Positions 41,724 to 50,393 of a stretch of DNA of 64,000 nt are shown in pieces. This stretch comes from Amycolatopsis japonica (GTDB lineage Bacteria; Actinomycetota; Actinomycetes; Mycobacteriales; Pseudonocardiaceae): positions 1,550,001 through 1,614,000 of the forward strand of contig NZ_CP008953.1 in the NCBI RefSeq assembly GCF_000732925.1, read 5' to 3'. Position 1 is the stretch's first letter; the number at the start of each line of letters is the position of its first letter. The notes below the pieces were generated by a model, which was given only the letters and a program-made list of their open reading frames with translations, had not been told where the DNA came from and did not search any database. Both the position numbers and the translations under genes were made by a program.

Positions 41724-42542
41724 ATGATCCTGATCACCGGAGCGAACGGCGTCGTGGGACGTCAAGTGAAGAATGTCCTGCTGCGCCAAGGTATCGACGT
41801 CACCACGATCACCCGCGGCGACGGGGACCTGTTCAGTCCCGCCTGGATCGAACCGGCGCTGGAAGGTGTCGAAGCGATCCAGATCAGCCCGCGGGCGACC
41901 GGCCCCGGCCTCGAAGAGCTGCTGAAGCTGGCGGCCGGACGAGGGGTGCGGCGGGTGGTGCTGCTGTCGGCCACCACCGTCGAGTACCCGGCCGGGGAGG
42001 CGCGTTTCGCCGCCCAGTTCAAGAAAGCCGAAGAGCTCGTCACGCGCTCCGGTCTGGAGTGGACGGTCCTGCGCCTGGCGGATTTCGCCGCCAACGCGCT
42101 GGCCTGGGTACCCCAGCTCCAGGCGGGTGACGTGGTGCGCGGCGCGTACGGCCGCGCCGCCACCTCCCCGATCCACGAAACCGACATCGCCGAGGTCGCC
42201 GCGCGAGGCCTTCTCGGCGACCTCCCGGCGGGGTCGGTGTCCACGCTGACCGGTCCGGGATCGGTGGACCAGCACGAAAAGGTGCGGCTCATCGGCGCGG
42301 CCGCCGGCCGGGCACTGTCCTTTCAGGAGCTTCCGCCCGAGCGGGTACGGCAGGGAATGCTCGCGCAGGGACTCCCCGAGGAGGTCCCCGACCGCCTGCT
42401 CGGTTCCCTGGCCGACTACAGCGAACGCCCCGGGCCCACGACCACCACGGTGGAAGAACTCCTCGGACGGCCCGCGCTCACCTTCGCCGACTGGGCGCGC
42501 GACAACGCGACGGCCTTTCAGGCCCAGTCGATCCGTTCGTAG
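41724..42542 (+). CDS. NmrA-like NAD(P)-binding protein
   Basis: This 272-residue atypical short-chain dehydrogenase/epimerase-like protein has the NAD(P) motif MILITGANGVVGRQVKN, the segment VVLLSATTVEYPAGE and LEWTVLRLADFAANAL. It is the third element of the ECF41, oxidoreductase, epimerase-like set; the start lies 29 nt after the oxidoreductase. It overlaps the convergent gene by 25 nt. Whether it is an enzyme or a redox-sensing regulator is unknown. Confidence 0.85.
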   Translation: MILITGANGVVGRQVKNVLLRQGIDVTTITRGDGDLFSPAWIEPALEGVEAIQISPRATGPGLEELLKLAAGRGVRRVVLLSATTVEYPAGEARFAAQFKKAEELVTRSGLEWTVLRLADFAANALAWVPQLQAGDVVRGAYGRAATSPIHETDIAEVAARGLLGDLPAGSVSTLTGPGSVDQHEKVRLIGAAAGRALSFQELPPERVRQGMLAQGLPEEVPDRLLGSLADYSERPGPTTTTVEELLGRPALTFADWARDNATAFQAQSIRS

Positions 42543-43048
42543 AACGGCGTGATCCACGCCCGGAACCGATCACCGTGGGCTTCCCGGGCGGCGGCCACGA
42601 CGGTGTCCGGATCCTCGGACGGCGTCAGGCCCCGCCCCCGGAGCCACTCGACGAACAGCTCGTGCGAGCCGCTGTGGTCGTCGTCTTCCGCCCGGTAGTA
42701 GTAGGCCGAATCGTGGTCGACCATGATCTCCGCGTCGAAACCCAGCAGCCGCAGGAAATCCGTGAAGTCGCGGGCGACGACGTGCTCGCCACCCTCGTCG
42801 CCGAAGACGACGATGGGCGCGAGGGCGAGGTCCGTCTCGTCGTCGGCTCGCCAGATGGCGTAAGTCGAGCCGCTCCCGTTCGCCTGGGCGAAGGGGATCA
42901 AGCGCGAGAGGAACGCCGGGTCGTCCAGCTCCTGGGGGAAGCTGCTCTTGTCGTCGTAGTCGTACAGCTCGAAACCGTCGGCGAGGTAGTCGCGGGTCGA
43001 GTCGTAGAGGTCCTTCAGCTCGTTCAGGACCGGAATCGGTGAGTACAC
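42518..43048 (-). CDS. Hypothetical acidic protein
   Basis: I do not recognise this 176-residue, strongly acidic protein. It has many Asp/Glu (DDDHSGSHELFVEWLRGRGL), the segments YAIWRADDETDLALAPIVVF and YDYDDKSSF, and no signal or membrane segment. SMI1/KNR4-like immunity domains share this compact acidic style; the match is only by impression. The start is the GTG at 43046-43048, and the 3' end overlaps the NmrA-like gene by 25 nt. It starts 4 nt from the TetR stop, so the two are co-transcribed. Confidence 0.65.
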   Translation of the reverse strand: MYSPIPVLNELKDLYDSTRDYLADGFELYDYDDKSSFPQELDDPAFLSRLIPFAQANGSGSTYAIWRADDETDLALAPIVVFGDEGGEHVVARDFTDFLRLLGFDAEIMVDHDSAYYYRAEDDDHSGSHELFVEWLRGRGLTPSEDPDTVVAAAREAHGDRFRAWITPFYERIDWA

Positions 43049-43052
43049 GCGC

Positions 43053-43673
43053 TCACCCTATGTCGCGACGGCCTTCGGCGGCGTCGAGTGCGGGCGCGAG
43101 GGGCGCGAGTGCGCCGCGGAGCAGGTCGGGCAGTGAGCCGGAGGGCACGACGAGCCCGCCGGCCGTACTCGGCTGGAGCCATCGCTGGAGCGCGATCCGC
43201 ACCGCGGCGGTCACGCTCGCCGCGAGCACCAGGGCGATGTGCGGCGGGATGTCGCTCCGACGTTGGGCGATCGCGTCGGCGAGGGGGACTTCGAGCGCGC
43301 TCGTGGTGTCGGCGAAAGCCTCGCGCAGCGCCGGCCGGGTGGTGATCAGCAGCAGTGCGTCGCGCTGGTGTTCGCCCGGATCGGTGTACTGCTCGACGAT
43401 CGCCTCGATCACGGCGTCGGCGAGGCCGGCTTCAGCGGGCTGGGCCGCCACCGCTGCCGCGATCCGCGCTTCCCGCTCGGCGGAGACAGCGGCGACGATG
43501 GCCTGTTCGCGGCTGGAGAAGTAGTTGTTGTAGGTCCGGGGCGAGACTCCGGCGGCTTCGGCGATGTCGTCGACGCGCACGTTTTCGGGGCCACGCTCCA
43601 GGGCCAGCCGCAGCGCCGCCTCGCGCAAGGTCTTCCGGGTGGCCTGCTTCTTCTGGTCGCGCAATCCGGTCAC
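43053..43673 (-). CDS. TetR-family regulator
   Basis: This 206-residue regulator has the N-terminal HTH (VDDIAEAAGVSPRTYNNYF) and a helical ligand domain. The GTG at 43671-43673 gives the usual start; the longer frame to 43751 is blocked by the operator region. It is divergent from the gene at 43775, and two overlapping inverted repeats (43695-43728) fill the promoter between them. These are strong candidate operators. Confidence 0.88.
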   Translation of the reverse strand: MTGLRDQKKQATRKTLREAALRLALERGPENVRVDDIAEAAGVSPRTYNNYFSSREQAIVAAVSAEREARIAAAVAAQPAEAGLADAVIEAIVEQYTDPGEHQRDALLLITTRPALREAFADTTSALEVPLADAIAQRRSDIPPHIALVLAASVTAAVRIALQRWLQPSTAGGLVVPSGSLPDLLRGALAPLAPALDAAEGRRDIG

Positions 43674-43694
43674 CGGCCGAGTATCCCAGTGAAC

Positions 43695-43728
43695 TTGCGT
43701 GAACGCAAACTTGCGCGCACGCAAGTTT
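43695..43728. promoter_or_regulatory. Double operator between TetR and the TIM-barrel gene
   Basis: Two adjacent inverted repeats overlap by two bases: TTGCGT-GA-ACGCAA (43695-43708) and AAACTTGCG-N4-CGCAAGTTT (43707-43728). The second covers the -35 of the gene at 43775. A TetR dimer pair is the likely binder. Confidence 0.75.
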
Positions 43729-43739
43729 CTGCCTAGTCT
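43711..43739 (+). promoter_or_regulatory. Promoter of the TIM-barrel gene
   Basis: TTGCGC-N17-TAGTCT fits a housekeeping sigma-70 promoter, with the -35 inside the operator and the -10 at 43734-43739, 35 nt before the ATG at 43775. Confidence 0.6.
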
Positions 43740-43774
43740 CGGGCACCACATTCCGACAAGAGAGGACCGAACCC

Positions 43775-44794
43775 ATGCGTGCCAAAGGCATCGCCTACGA
43801 CACCGGCTTCGTCCGGGGCGGCGCGATCTCCCGCGAGAACTTCGATCTCGACCTGGTGAAACGCGAGCTGGCCGTCATCCGTGACGACCTGCACTGCAAC
43901 GCCGTGCATCTCGTCGGCGGCGATCCGGAGCGGCTGGAGCAGGCCGCTCACCTCGCCGCGGAACTCGGGCTGGAGGTCTGGTTCTCGCCCTACCCGCTGG
44001 AGCTGACGCCCGAGGAGATGCTGGCGTTGTTCGCCGACTGCGCTCAGCGGGCGGAACGGGTCCGGCGGGCGGGAGCGGAGGTCGTGTTCGTCACCGGCGT
44101 CGAGCTGAGCCTCATGGACCACGGATTCCTGCCCGGCGCCGACATCACCGAGCGGCTCGAACGACTCTTCAGCAGGCCGGAGAGCCTGGGTGAGCGCACC
44201 GCCGAGGCGAGCGCGCGCCTCAACGACTTCCTCGGCGACGCCGTGGCGGAGGTCCGCCGGCACTTCCACGGGAAGCTCACCTACGCCTGCATCCCGTTCG
44301 AGCGGGTCGACTGGAGCCTTTTCGACATCATGTCGGTCGAACTCATCCGGTCCGCGGAGGTGGCCGACCGGTTCCAGGAGGGGGTGCGAGCCCTTGTGGC
44401 GCAAGGAAAACCGGTCGCGATCACCGGCTTCGGCACGGCCACCTGGCGCGGCGCCGGCGATCAGGCGCCGCGCAGCATGGAGATCGTCGAACACGACGAG
44501 AACGGCGACCCGGTCCGGCTGAACGGGGAGTACGACCGCGACGAGGCCGGTCAGGCCACCTACTTGCGCGAGCTACTGGAGATCTTCGACGCCGAAGGTG
44601 TCGACGGCGCCTTCGTCTACCTTTTCGCGCTCTCCAACTACCCGCACCGTCCCGGCGACCCTCGCCGTGACTTGGACTTGGCCAGTCTCGGGATCGTCAA
44701 AGTCTTCGAAGACCGCGACGGCGACACTTATCCAGGCATGCCTTGGGAACCCAAGGCCGCGTTCAGCGCCCTCGCCGACTACTACCGCGGCTGA
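43775..44794 (+). CDS. TIM-barrel (glycosidase-like) protein of unknown role
   Basis: This 339-residue protein has the alternating strand-helix pattern of a TIM barrel: AVHLVGGDPERLEQAA, VWFSPYPLELTPEEM, EVVFVTGVELSLMDHG and VAITGFGTATWRG. It matches a family in actinomycetes sometimes labelled abortive phage infection, but no catalytic site of that kind is visible; a glycosidase-like fold is more likely. It is controlled by the divergent TetR gene and has a terminator just after the stop. Substrate is unknown. Confidence 0.65.
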   Translation: MRAKGIAYDTGFVRGGAISRENFDLDLVKRELAVIRDDLHCNAVHLVGGDPERLEQAAHLAAELGLEVWFSPYPLELTPEEMLALFADCAQRAERVRRAGAEVVFVTGVELSLMDHGFLPGADITERLERLFSRPESLGERTAEASARLNDFLGDAVAEVRRHFHGKLTYACIPFERVDWSLFDIMSVELIRSAEVADRFQEGVRALVAQGKPVAITGFGTATWRGAGDQAPRSMEIVEHDENGDPVRLNGEYDRDEAGQATYLRELLEIFDAEGVDGAFVYLFALSNYPHRPGDPRRDLDLASLGIVKVFEDRDGDTYPGMPWEPKAAFSALADYYRG

Positions 44795-44833
44795 ACCGGT
44801 GGCCCCGATCCCTGGGGGAACGGGGCCACCGGT
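44795..44833. terminator. Bidirectional hairpin terminator
   Basis: ACCGGTGGCCCCG and its complement form a perfect 13-bp stem with a 13-nt loop, directly after the stop at 44794 and before the end of the convergent gene at 44841. Confidence 0.8.
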
Positions 44834-44840
44834 CATGCGG

Positions 44841-47429
44841 TCACCTGACGTACACCGAGTAGCCGATGCCACCCGACTTGCCGCCGTCGGCCGTGTTGCC
44901 TCGCACGTGGACCGAGTAGATGCCCCGGTCCGGTGGGGTCCACGTCATCGTCCCCGTACCCGAACCGTCCGCCGGTACGGTGATCTCCTCCGTCACGGCA
45001 CCCCAGTCGTTCCGGACGGAGTAGGTGTACGAGACCATGCCCGGCATACCCGGCGTGAAGGTGAACGTCCCCGGCACGCCGGCACCGCCCGACCACTCGC
45101 TTTCCGGGTATTCCTTCGACGACACGTACGGTGCGCTCAAAATGTTGAAGTAATACGTCTTCTCTTGCGAGGAGACGTTGTCGGCGGTCACCGTACGCAC
45201 CCGCAGGTTGTGGTAGGCCGAGCCTTCCGGTGGCAGCGGGGGAGTCCACGCCAGCACGGCGCGCCCGTTCTCGGCGGCCGTCCGCTGGAACGGGCCCCAG
45301 TCGAAGGAATACTCGAACGCCACCGCGCCCGGCTGGCGGGCGTCGAACGTGAAGGTGCCGGGGAACACCCGCCCGTTCAGCTGGAATTCCTTGGAGGTCA
45401 CCGCCGGGTCGTTCGTCGTCGTCCAGGTGAGGTTGCCCGTCGACGACCACACGCCCGCCGCGTTCTTCGCGCGCACCAGCATCTCGTAGTCGCCGATCCT
45501 CGGCAGGGTGTAGTTCACCGTCGCGGTGTTCCCGCTGACCGGCGCGGTCCACTTCGTCGCCGGGTCCGCCGCCAGCCAGTACTCGAACTCCACGGCGTTC
45601 GGCATCGGGGTGGTGAACGTGAACGCGACGGCCGCGCCCTCCGTCGCGATGTCGCCCACGTAGCCGACCGTGGGTCGCCAAGTGTTGAGCCACAACCGTT
45701 TCTCCGTCACCGGGGACAGGCCGCCGGAAGCGTCGCGGGCCTGGACCCGCAGCAGGGTCTGCTCGGTCGAGGTGACTTCGACCGGCAGCGCGGCGGTTCC
45801 GTCGGCGTTCGCCTTGACCGTCCACTTCGTACTCTCGGCACTCGCGAACCAGTAGTCGTACTCGACGATGTGCGGCATTCTCGGTTTCGCCGTGTACGTG
45901 ACCGAGGTGCCGAGGTCGACGTTTTCGGGCCCGCTCACCACAGGTGACGGGTCGACGAGGAAGCGGTACTCCCGTTCCGGCGACTTCACGCCCGAGGCGT
46001 CGGTGCTGCGCACGAACAGCACGTGATCACCGCCGGTGGCCGGCGTGATCGTCACCTCGGCGACGCCGTCCTGGCCCGCCGTGACCGTGGCGGACGCGCC
46101 GTCGTTCAGCCGGTAGTCGTACGCCACGACGTTCGGTGCCGCCGGCGCGAACCGGAACACGCCAGGCACGCCGATACCGCCGTCCGGGCCGCCCTGCGGC
46201 GGGTAGCGGTCGGACGTGACCGTCGGTCGCGTCTCCTTGACGATGAACGAGTGGTAGGTGCTGAGCGAGAGGTTGCCCGCCCGGTCCCACGCCCGTACGA
46301 CCACCGAGTCCCAGCCGTTGGTGGTGGGGGTGAAGCTGATGGTGGCCGTGCCGTCGGGGCCCGCGGCGATCTCCCGCATGTCCCCGCCGAAGTCGTAGTC
46401 GTAGCGCACGACGTCGGTGGAACCGTTGGGGGAGAAGGTGAAGTCGCCCGCCACGCCGACCCCGCCGCCCTCGGTGCCCGCCGGGTACGTCGCGGAGGCG
46501 ACGGCGGGCGCGTTCGGATTCGTGCGGTCGACGGTGAACCGGCACGGGCCGGTCGTGGACGACTTCGCCCCCCAGCTGTCCTGTGCGTACACCTCCCACG
46601 CGTAGGTACCGTCGGCGAGGCCCGAGGCGTCCACGTACGCCTCGGCGGCGGTGGCCGTACGCCGTTGTGACGGGTCCGCCACCGGCCACCAAGTGAACTG
46701 CCCGAACGTGGTGTCGCCGTTCGGGTCGGATAGCCGTGCGCTCAGCTTCGCCTGGTAATTCACCAGCGGTCCGGTGCCGTCCTTGGCACAGGTCTCGTCG
46801 TTGGTGCGCAGGTCGGTCGGCGTCGCGGGCGGAGCGTTGTTCACCACCCGCAGCGTCGCCGGGGACTCGATCCTCCGATAGAACGCAGGGTCCGCCTCGT
46901 GGGCTTCGGCGACGCGGATGCCCAGCGTGAGGTGACGGGCCTTCTGTGCGATCGCGTCCCGCACCGCGGCGGTGACGTCGAACGTGGCGTGGTTGTCGAT
47001 GCAGGTGCTGTCGGCACTCCTGGACGCGACCCGTGTCCGCTCCTCCGGGCGGCTCTGCCAGGTCGACTGCTTGGTGTAGGCGGAGGTCCGCCACACCTCG
47101 GTGGCCCGGCTGTCGCAGTTGACGTAGTGCGTCTCGCCCGCCGACAGCAGCACCGTCGTGAACGGCACACCCCGCAACGAGCCCAGGTCGAAGTTCACGT
47201 AGGAGCGTTGAAGGTGCGGTGTGGTGTCCCAGGTACCGACCGGCAGGCTGCCGGACGGCTTGAAGTAGGCGGTGGCCGGTGTCGCCGAGTCGACGTAACC
47301 CCAGGACGTCGCGGACAGCGTTACCTCTGAACGCTGGTGATCGGTGGCCGCCGCCGTCCCGCCACCGGTGACGGTGAGCGCGACGGCGAGCGCGACAGCG
47401 GGCAACGTCAGTGATCTTCGTAAGGTCAT
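44841..47429 (-). CDS. Secreted DNRLRE/Ig-repeat surface protein
   Basis: This 862-residue exported protein has a signal peptide (residues 1-28) and a first domain resembling the DNRLRE/CBM-like module (SYVNFDLGSLRG, WQSRPEE). About six Ig-like repeats follow, each with a variant of GVPGTFTFTP followed by YxYxF. The repeats average about 90 residues and differ in sequence. The ATG at 47427-47429 follows GGGAGGG on this strand. No LPXTG anchor is visible, so it is secreted or wall-associated by other means. It may bind glycans or wall polymers, as these architectures commonly do. Confidence 0.8.
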   Translation of the reverse strand: MTLRRSLTLPAVALAVALTVTGGGTAAATDHQRSEVTLSATSWGYVDSATPATAYFKPSGSLPVGTWDTTPHLQRSYVNFDLGSLRGVPFTTVLLSAGETHYVNCDSRATEVWRTSAYTKQSTWQSRPEERTRVASRSADSTCIDNHATFDVTAAVRDAIAQKARHLTLGIRVAEAHEADPAFYRRIESPATLRVVNNAPPATPTDLRTNDETCAKDGTGPLVNYQAKLSARLSDPNGDTTFGQFTWWPVADPSQRRTATAAEAYVDASGLADGTYAWEVYAQDSWGAKSSTTGPCRFTVDRTNPNAPAVASATYPAGTEGGGVGVAGDFTFSPNGSTDVVRYDYDFGGDMREIAAGPDGTATISFTPTTNGWDSVVVRAWDRAGNLSLSTYHSFIVKETRPTVTSDRYPPQGGPDGGIGVPGVFRFAPAAPNVVAYDYRLNDGASATVTAGQDGVAEVTITPATGGDHVLFVRSTDASGVKSPEREYRFLVDPSPVVSGPENVDLGTSVTYTAKPRMPHIVEYDYWFASAESTKWTVKANADGTAALPVEVTSTEQTLLRVQARDASGGLSPVTEKRLWLNTWRPTVGYVGDIATEGAAVAFTFTTPMPNAVEFEYWLAADPATKWTAPVSGNTATVNYTLPRIGDYEMLVRAKNAAGVWSSTGNLTWTTTNDPAVTSKEFQLNGRVFPGTFTFDARQPGAVAFEYSFDWGPFQRTAAENGRAVLAWTPPLPPEGSAYHNLRVRTVTADNVSSQEKTYYFNILSAPYVSSKEYPESEWSGGAGVPGTFTFTPGMPGMVSYTYSVRNDWGAVTEEITVPADGSGTGTMTWTPPDRGIYSVHVRGNTADGGKSGGIGYSVYVR

Positions 47430-47494
47430 GCTGGCCCTCCCTTGTGGCATGCACGACGTACACGCCTCAAAGGGAGGGTTGGTTGCCCGTCGTC

Positions 47495-48622
47495 CTAGGC
47501 CGTCGGGCGGCCCGCTCCGGCGTAGTCGTCGCCCTGTTTCCGATAGGTGTGCACCTGCACCGCCTGTCCGGTCTGCGGGGCGTCGATCATCTGCTGGTTC
47601 CCGATGTACAGTCCGACGTGGTGGATCTTCGTGTTCGGTTCGCCGTAGAAGATCAGGTCGCCCAGCTGGGGATCAGTCACCCTGCTCACGCTGTGGTACT
47701 GCGTGTGGGCGGTGCGCATGAGCTTGACGCCGGCGCTGGCGTACGCGGCCGTCGTCAGGCCGGAGCAGTCGAAACCGGGGTCACTGCCGCCGGTGCCGTT
47801 GCCGCCCCAGACGTACGGCAGCCCGATCTTGTCGATGGCGAAGTTGACCGCGCTCAAGGCGGCCGCGTTCGGCGGCTGCGGGTTCTGGCCGACCGTGCCG
47901 TAGACGTTGACCGTCGCGAGCGTGCGGTGCATCAGCAGCGGCGCGGGTTGCAGCGTGCTCACGGCGTTCCACCACGTCTGGCCCTGGCCGAGGTCGCGGC
48001 CGCCCGCGCACAGGGCGCGCCCGGCGGTGAGCGTGGCGTCGTCGATGTTCTGCGGGTCCGGTTTCCCGCCGCTCGCCGAAGCCTTGAACCGGTCCCACAC
48101 CGACGGCGTCAGCTGCAGCGGGCCGCTCGCGTTCGCGGACGAGACGACCTTGTTGTAGAAGTCGCGGACCTCGACCGCGCCGAGCGGCTTGGTCAGCACG
48201 CCGTCGGCGTTCAGCCCCGAACCGGCGGCGCGGCCGTGATCGGACGCGATCTTCCCGAGCGCGGCCAGCGTCACCCAGGAAAGGCGGCAGCCCGGCGTTT
48301 CCTTGCTCAGCGCCACGGTCGTCTTCGCGTACCCGGTCATCGCGCGCAGCGGGATGTCGAGCCAGCCGCTGGTCTTCGACACCCAGGCGTCGAACTCCTG
48401 CCCCATCTGCTGCGGGACCTTCGGCTGTTCCTTCGGCATCTCCGCCGGGGCGGACGACGACGGCGGCGGCGTGGGCGGGGCCGAGGACTCGACGGCGGCG
48501 GCCTCCGTCTTCGGCTCCTCCTTCGGCGCGAAGGTGATGGCGGCGACCAGTGCGGCACCCGCGACGACGACCGCGGCGATGATCACCGGGAGTCTGCGGC
48601 GGCGCGAGGTTTCCTGCTCCAT
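47495..48622 (-). CDS. NlpC/P60 cell-wall hydrolase with lytic-transglycosylase-like region
   Basis: This 375-residue membrane-anchored protein has a transmembrane segment at residues 12-30 and a Pro/Ala-rich linker. A lytic-transglycosylase-like region (SDHGRAAGSGLNADG, LQLTPSVWDRF) follows. The C-terminal NlpC/P60 domain has the catalytic Cys in FDCSGLTT (about residue 283) and His in KIHHVGLYIG (about residue 333). It cuts peptidoglycan stem peptides. The ATG overlaps the nucleoside hydrolase stop (TGATG), so the two are coupled. Confidence 0.87.
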   Translation of the reverse strand: MEQETSRRRRLPVIIAAVVVAGAALVAAITFAPKEEPKTEAAAVESSAPPTPPPSSSAPAEMPKEQPKVPQQMGQEFDAWVSKTSGWLDIPLRAMTGYAKTTVALSKETPGCRLSWVTLAALGKIASDHGRAAGSGLNADGVLTKPLGAVEVRDFYNKVVSSANASGPLQLTPSVWDRFKASASGGKPDPQNIDDATLTAGRALCAGGRDLGQGQTWWNAVSTLQPAPLLMHRTLATVNVYGTVGQNPQPPNAAALSAVNFAIDKIGLPYVWGGNGTGGSDPGFDCSGLTTAAYASAGVKLMRTAHTQYHSVSRVTDPQLGDLIFYGEPNTKIHHVGLYIGNQQMIDAPQTGQAVQVHTYRKQGDDYAGAGRPTA

Positions 48623-49581
48623 CACCGGCCCCCGGTGATCCGGCCGAGGACGAACTCGCGGAAGGCGTCGACATCGGTGGTCAGCGCGACGTCGATGGTG
48701 CGGCCGGGCACGGCTTGCGGATCGGTGCTTCGCAGCCTTCGCCGGTCTACCAGGGTCGCGCCGCGGGCGGGGCCGAAGCCGCACTCGACGTCCACGGGGT
48801 ACGACTCGACGTCGAGGATGCCCGGCCGGATCGCCTCGGCCACCGCGACCGCGTCGTGCATGACCATCCCCGGCATGCCGAGGATCGGGGTGTAGTGCTC
48901 GACGTAGGTGGGCGTCAGCGCTTCGAGCGCCGCGCCGAGCGGTCCGGACGCGGCGAGTTTGCCGAGCCAGCCGGTGTCGACCGAGCACTGGTGCGTGATG
49001 TCCAGCGGGACCAGCACCGTCGGGATGTCCTCGTCGACCAGTACCCGGCGCGCGGCCTCGGGGTCGCTCCAGATGTTGAACTCGGCCGCGGTGGTGGAGT
49101 TCCCCTTGGTCACCCCGCCGCCCATCACGACGATCCGGCCGATCTTCTCGCGGATGTCCGGATGCGCCGCCAGCAGCAGCGCGATATTCGTCAGCGGGCC
49201 GATCGGGGCGATGGTCACCGGTTCGTCGGCGGCTTCCAGCAGATCCACCAGCAGGCGGACGGCGCCGCGTTCGTCGAGCGGGCGCTTCGCCTCCGGCAGG
49301 ATCCCGGCGTGGCCGGACAGGCCGTCCTCGCCGTGGACGAACCCGGCGGGCTTGGCGTTGTCGTAGACCATCGGCCGCGCGGCACCGGCGGCGACGGGCA
49401 CGTCGTCGCGGCCGAAGAGCTGGAGCAGGCGGCGGGCGTTGGCGGTGGTGTGGCTCAGCGGGACGTTGCCGAACACCGTGGTCACGCCGAGCAGGTCGAC
49501 GTCCTCGGATTGCGCGGCCAGCGCCAGCGCGAAGGCGTCGTCGACCCCCGGGTCGGTGTCGATGATCAGCTTGGTGCCCAT
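48622..49581 (-). CDS. Inosine/uridine-preferring nucleoside hydrolase
   Basis: This 319-residue enzyme cleaves the N-glycosidic bond of ribonucleosides in purine/pyrimidine salvage. It carries the calcium-binding motif IIDTDPGVDDAFALALA near the N terminus, then APIGPLTNIALLL, VVMGGGVT, AEFNIWSDPEAA and HDAVAVAEA. The ATG at 49579-49581 gives the usual start. It is divergent from the acyltransferase gene across 53 nt, and the cell-wall hydrolase gene follows with translational overlap. Confidence 0.92.
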   Translation of the reverse strand: MGTKLIIDTDPGVDDAFALALAAQSEDVDLLGVTTVFGNVPLSHTTANARRLLQLFGRDDVPVAAGAARPMVYDNAKPAGFVHGEDGLSGHAGILPEAKRPLDERGAVRLLVDLLEAADEPVTIAPIGPLTNIALLLAAHPDIREKIGRIVVMGGGVTKGNSTTAAEFNIWSDPEAARRVLVDEDIPTVLVPLDITHQCSVDTGWLGKLAASGPLGAALEALTPTYVEHYTPILGMPGMVMHDAVAVAEAIRPGILDVESYPVDVECGFGPARGATLVDRRRLRSTDPQAVPGRTIDVALTTDVDAFREFVLGRITGGR

Positions 49582-49634
49582 GCGCGTGCTCCCCTTTGCG
49601 GTCGACGGCCTGTTCACAGGTTACGGTCACCGGT

Positions 49635-50393
49635 ATGACGTCCATGTGGGGTGCGCCCGCGTTGTCGCGGCTCCGCGCCTGGGGCCAGGCCCGTCGTGAT
49701 CCGCGTCAGGCGAAGTTCCTGACCAAGGACTCGCTGCGCTGGGTGCTGCGAAACCGCGCGTACACGCCTTGGTACCTCGTGCGCTACTGGCGGCTGCTGA
49801 AGTTCCGGATCGCGAACCCGCACATCATCCTGCGGGGGATGGTGTTCCTCGGCAAGGACGTCGAGATCCACTGCCGTCCCGGCTACGGGCGGCTGGAGAT
49901 CGGCCGCTGGGTGCACATCGGCGACGGCAACGCGATCCGCTGCCACGAGGGCTCGCTGCGCATCGGCGACAAGGCCGTCTTCGGGCGGCAGAACGTGCTC
50001 AACGGCTACCTCGACATCGAACTCGGCGCGGCCACGCTCGTCGCGGACTGGGTGTACATCTGCGACTTCGACCACGTCACCACCGACATCACCGTCCCGA
50101 TCAAGGATCAGGGCATCGTGAAGTCGCCGGTGCGGATCGGCCCGGACACCTGGATCGGCACCAAGGTCTCCGTGCTCAAGGGCACCCGGGTCGGCCGCGG
50201 CTGCGTCCTCGGCGCGCACGCCGTGGTGCGGGGCGAGATCCCGGACTACTCGATCGCCGTCGGTTCGCCGGCGCGCGTCGTCCGGAACCGCCAGGACGAC
50301 TACGCCGCCGACGCCGCCCGCCGCGAAGCCGTCGCGGACATGGCGCGCAAGGCGAACAAGGCGCTGCAGAAGACCCTGGGCGTCGAGAGCTAG
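49635..50393 (+). CDS. Left-handed beta-helix acyltransferase
   Basis: This 252-residue hexapeptide-repeat transferase has many turns of the [LIV]-G-x-x-x-x type: EIGRWVHIGDGNAIRCHEG, LRIGDKAVFGRQNVLNG, then WIGTKVSVLKGTRVGRGCVLG and YSIAVGSPARVV. Such proteins transfer acetyl or other acyl groups to sugars in cell envelope synthesis. The N terminus (about residues 1-60) is basic and Trp/Tyr-rich, suggesting membrane contact. The acceptor is unknown. Confidence 0.87.
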   Translation: MTSMWGAPALSRLRAWGQARRDPRQAKFLTKDSLRWVLRNRAYTPWYLVRYWRLLKFRIANPHIILRGMVFLGKDVEIHCRPGYGRLEIGRWVHIGDGNAIRCHEGSLRIGDKAVFGRQNVLNGYLDIELGAATLVADWVYICDFDHVTTDITVPIKDQGIVKSPVRIGPDTWIGTKVSVLKGTRVGRGCVLGAHAVVRGEIPDYSIAVGSPARVVRNRQDDYAADAARREAVADMARKANKALQKTLGVES

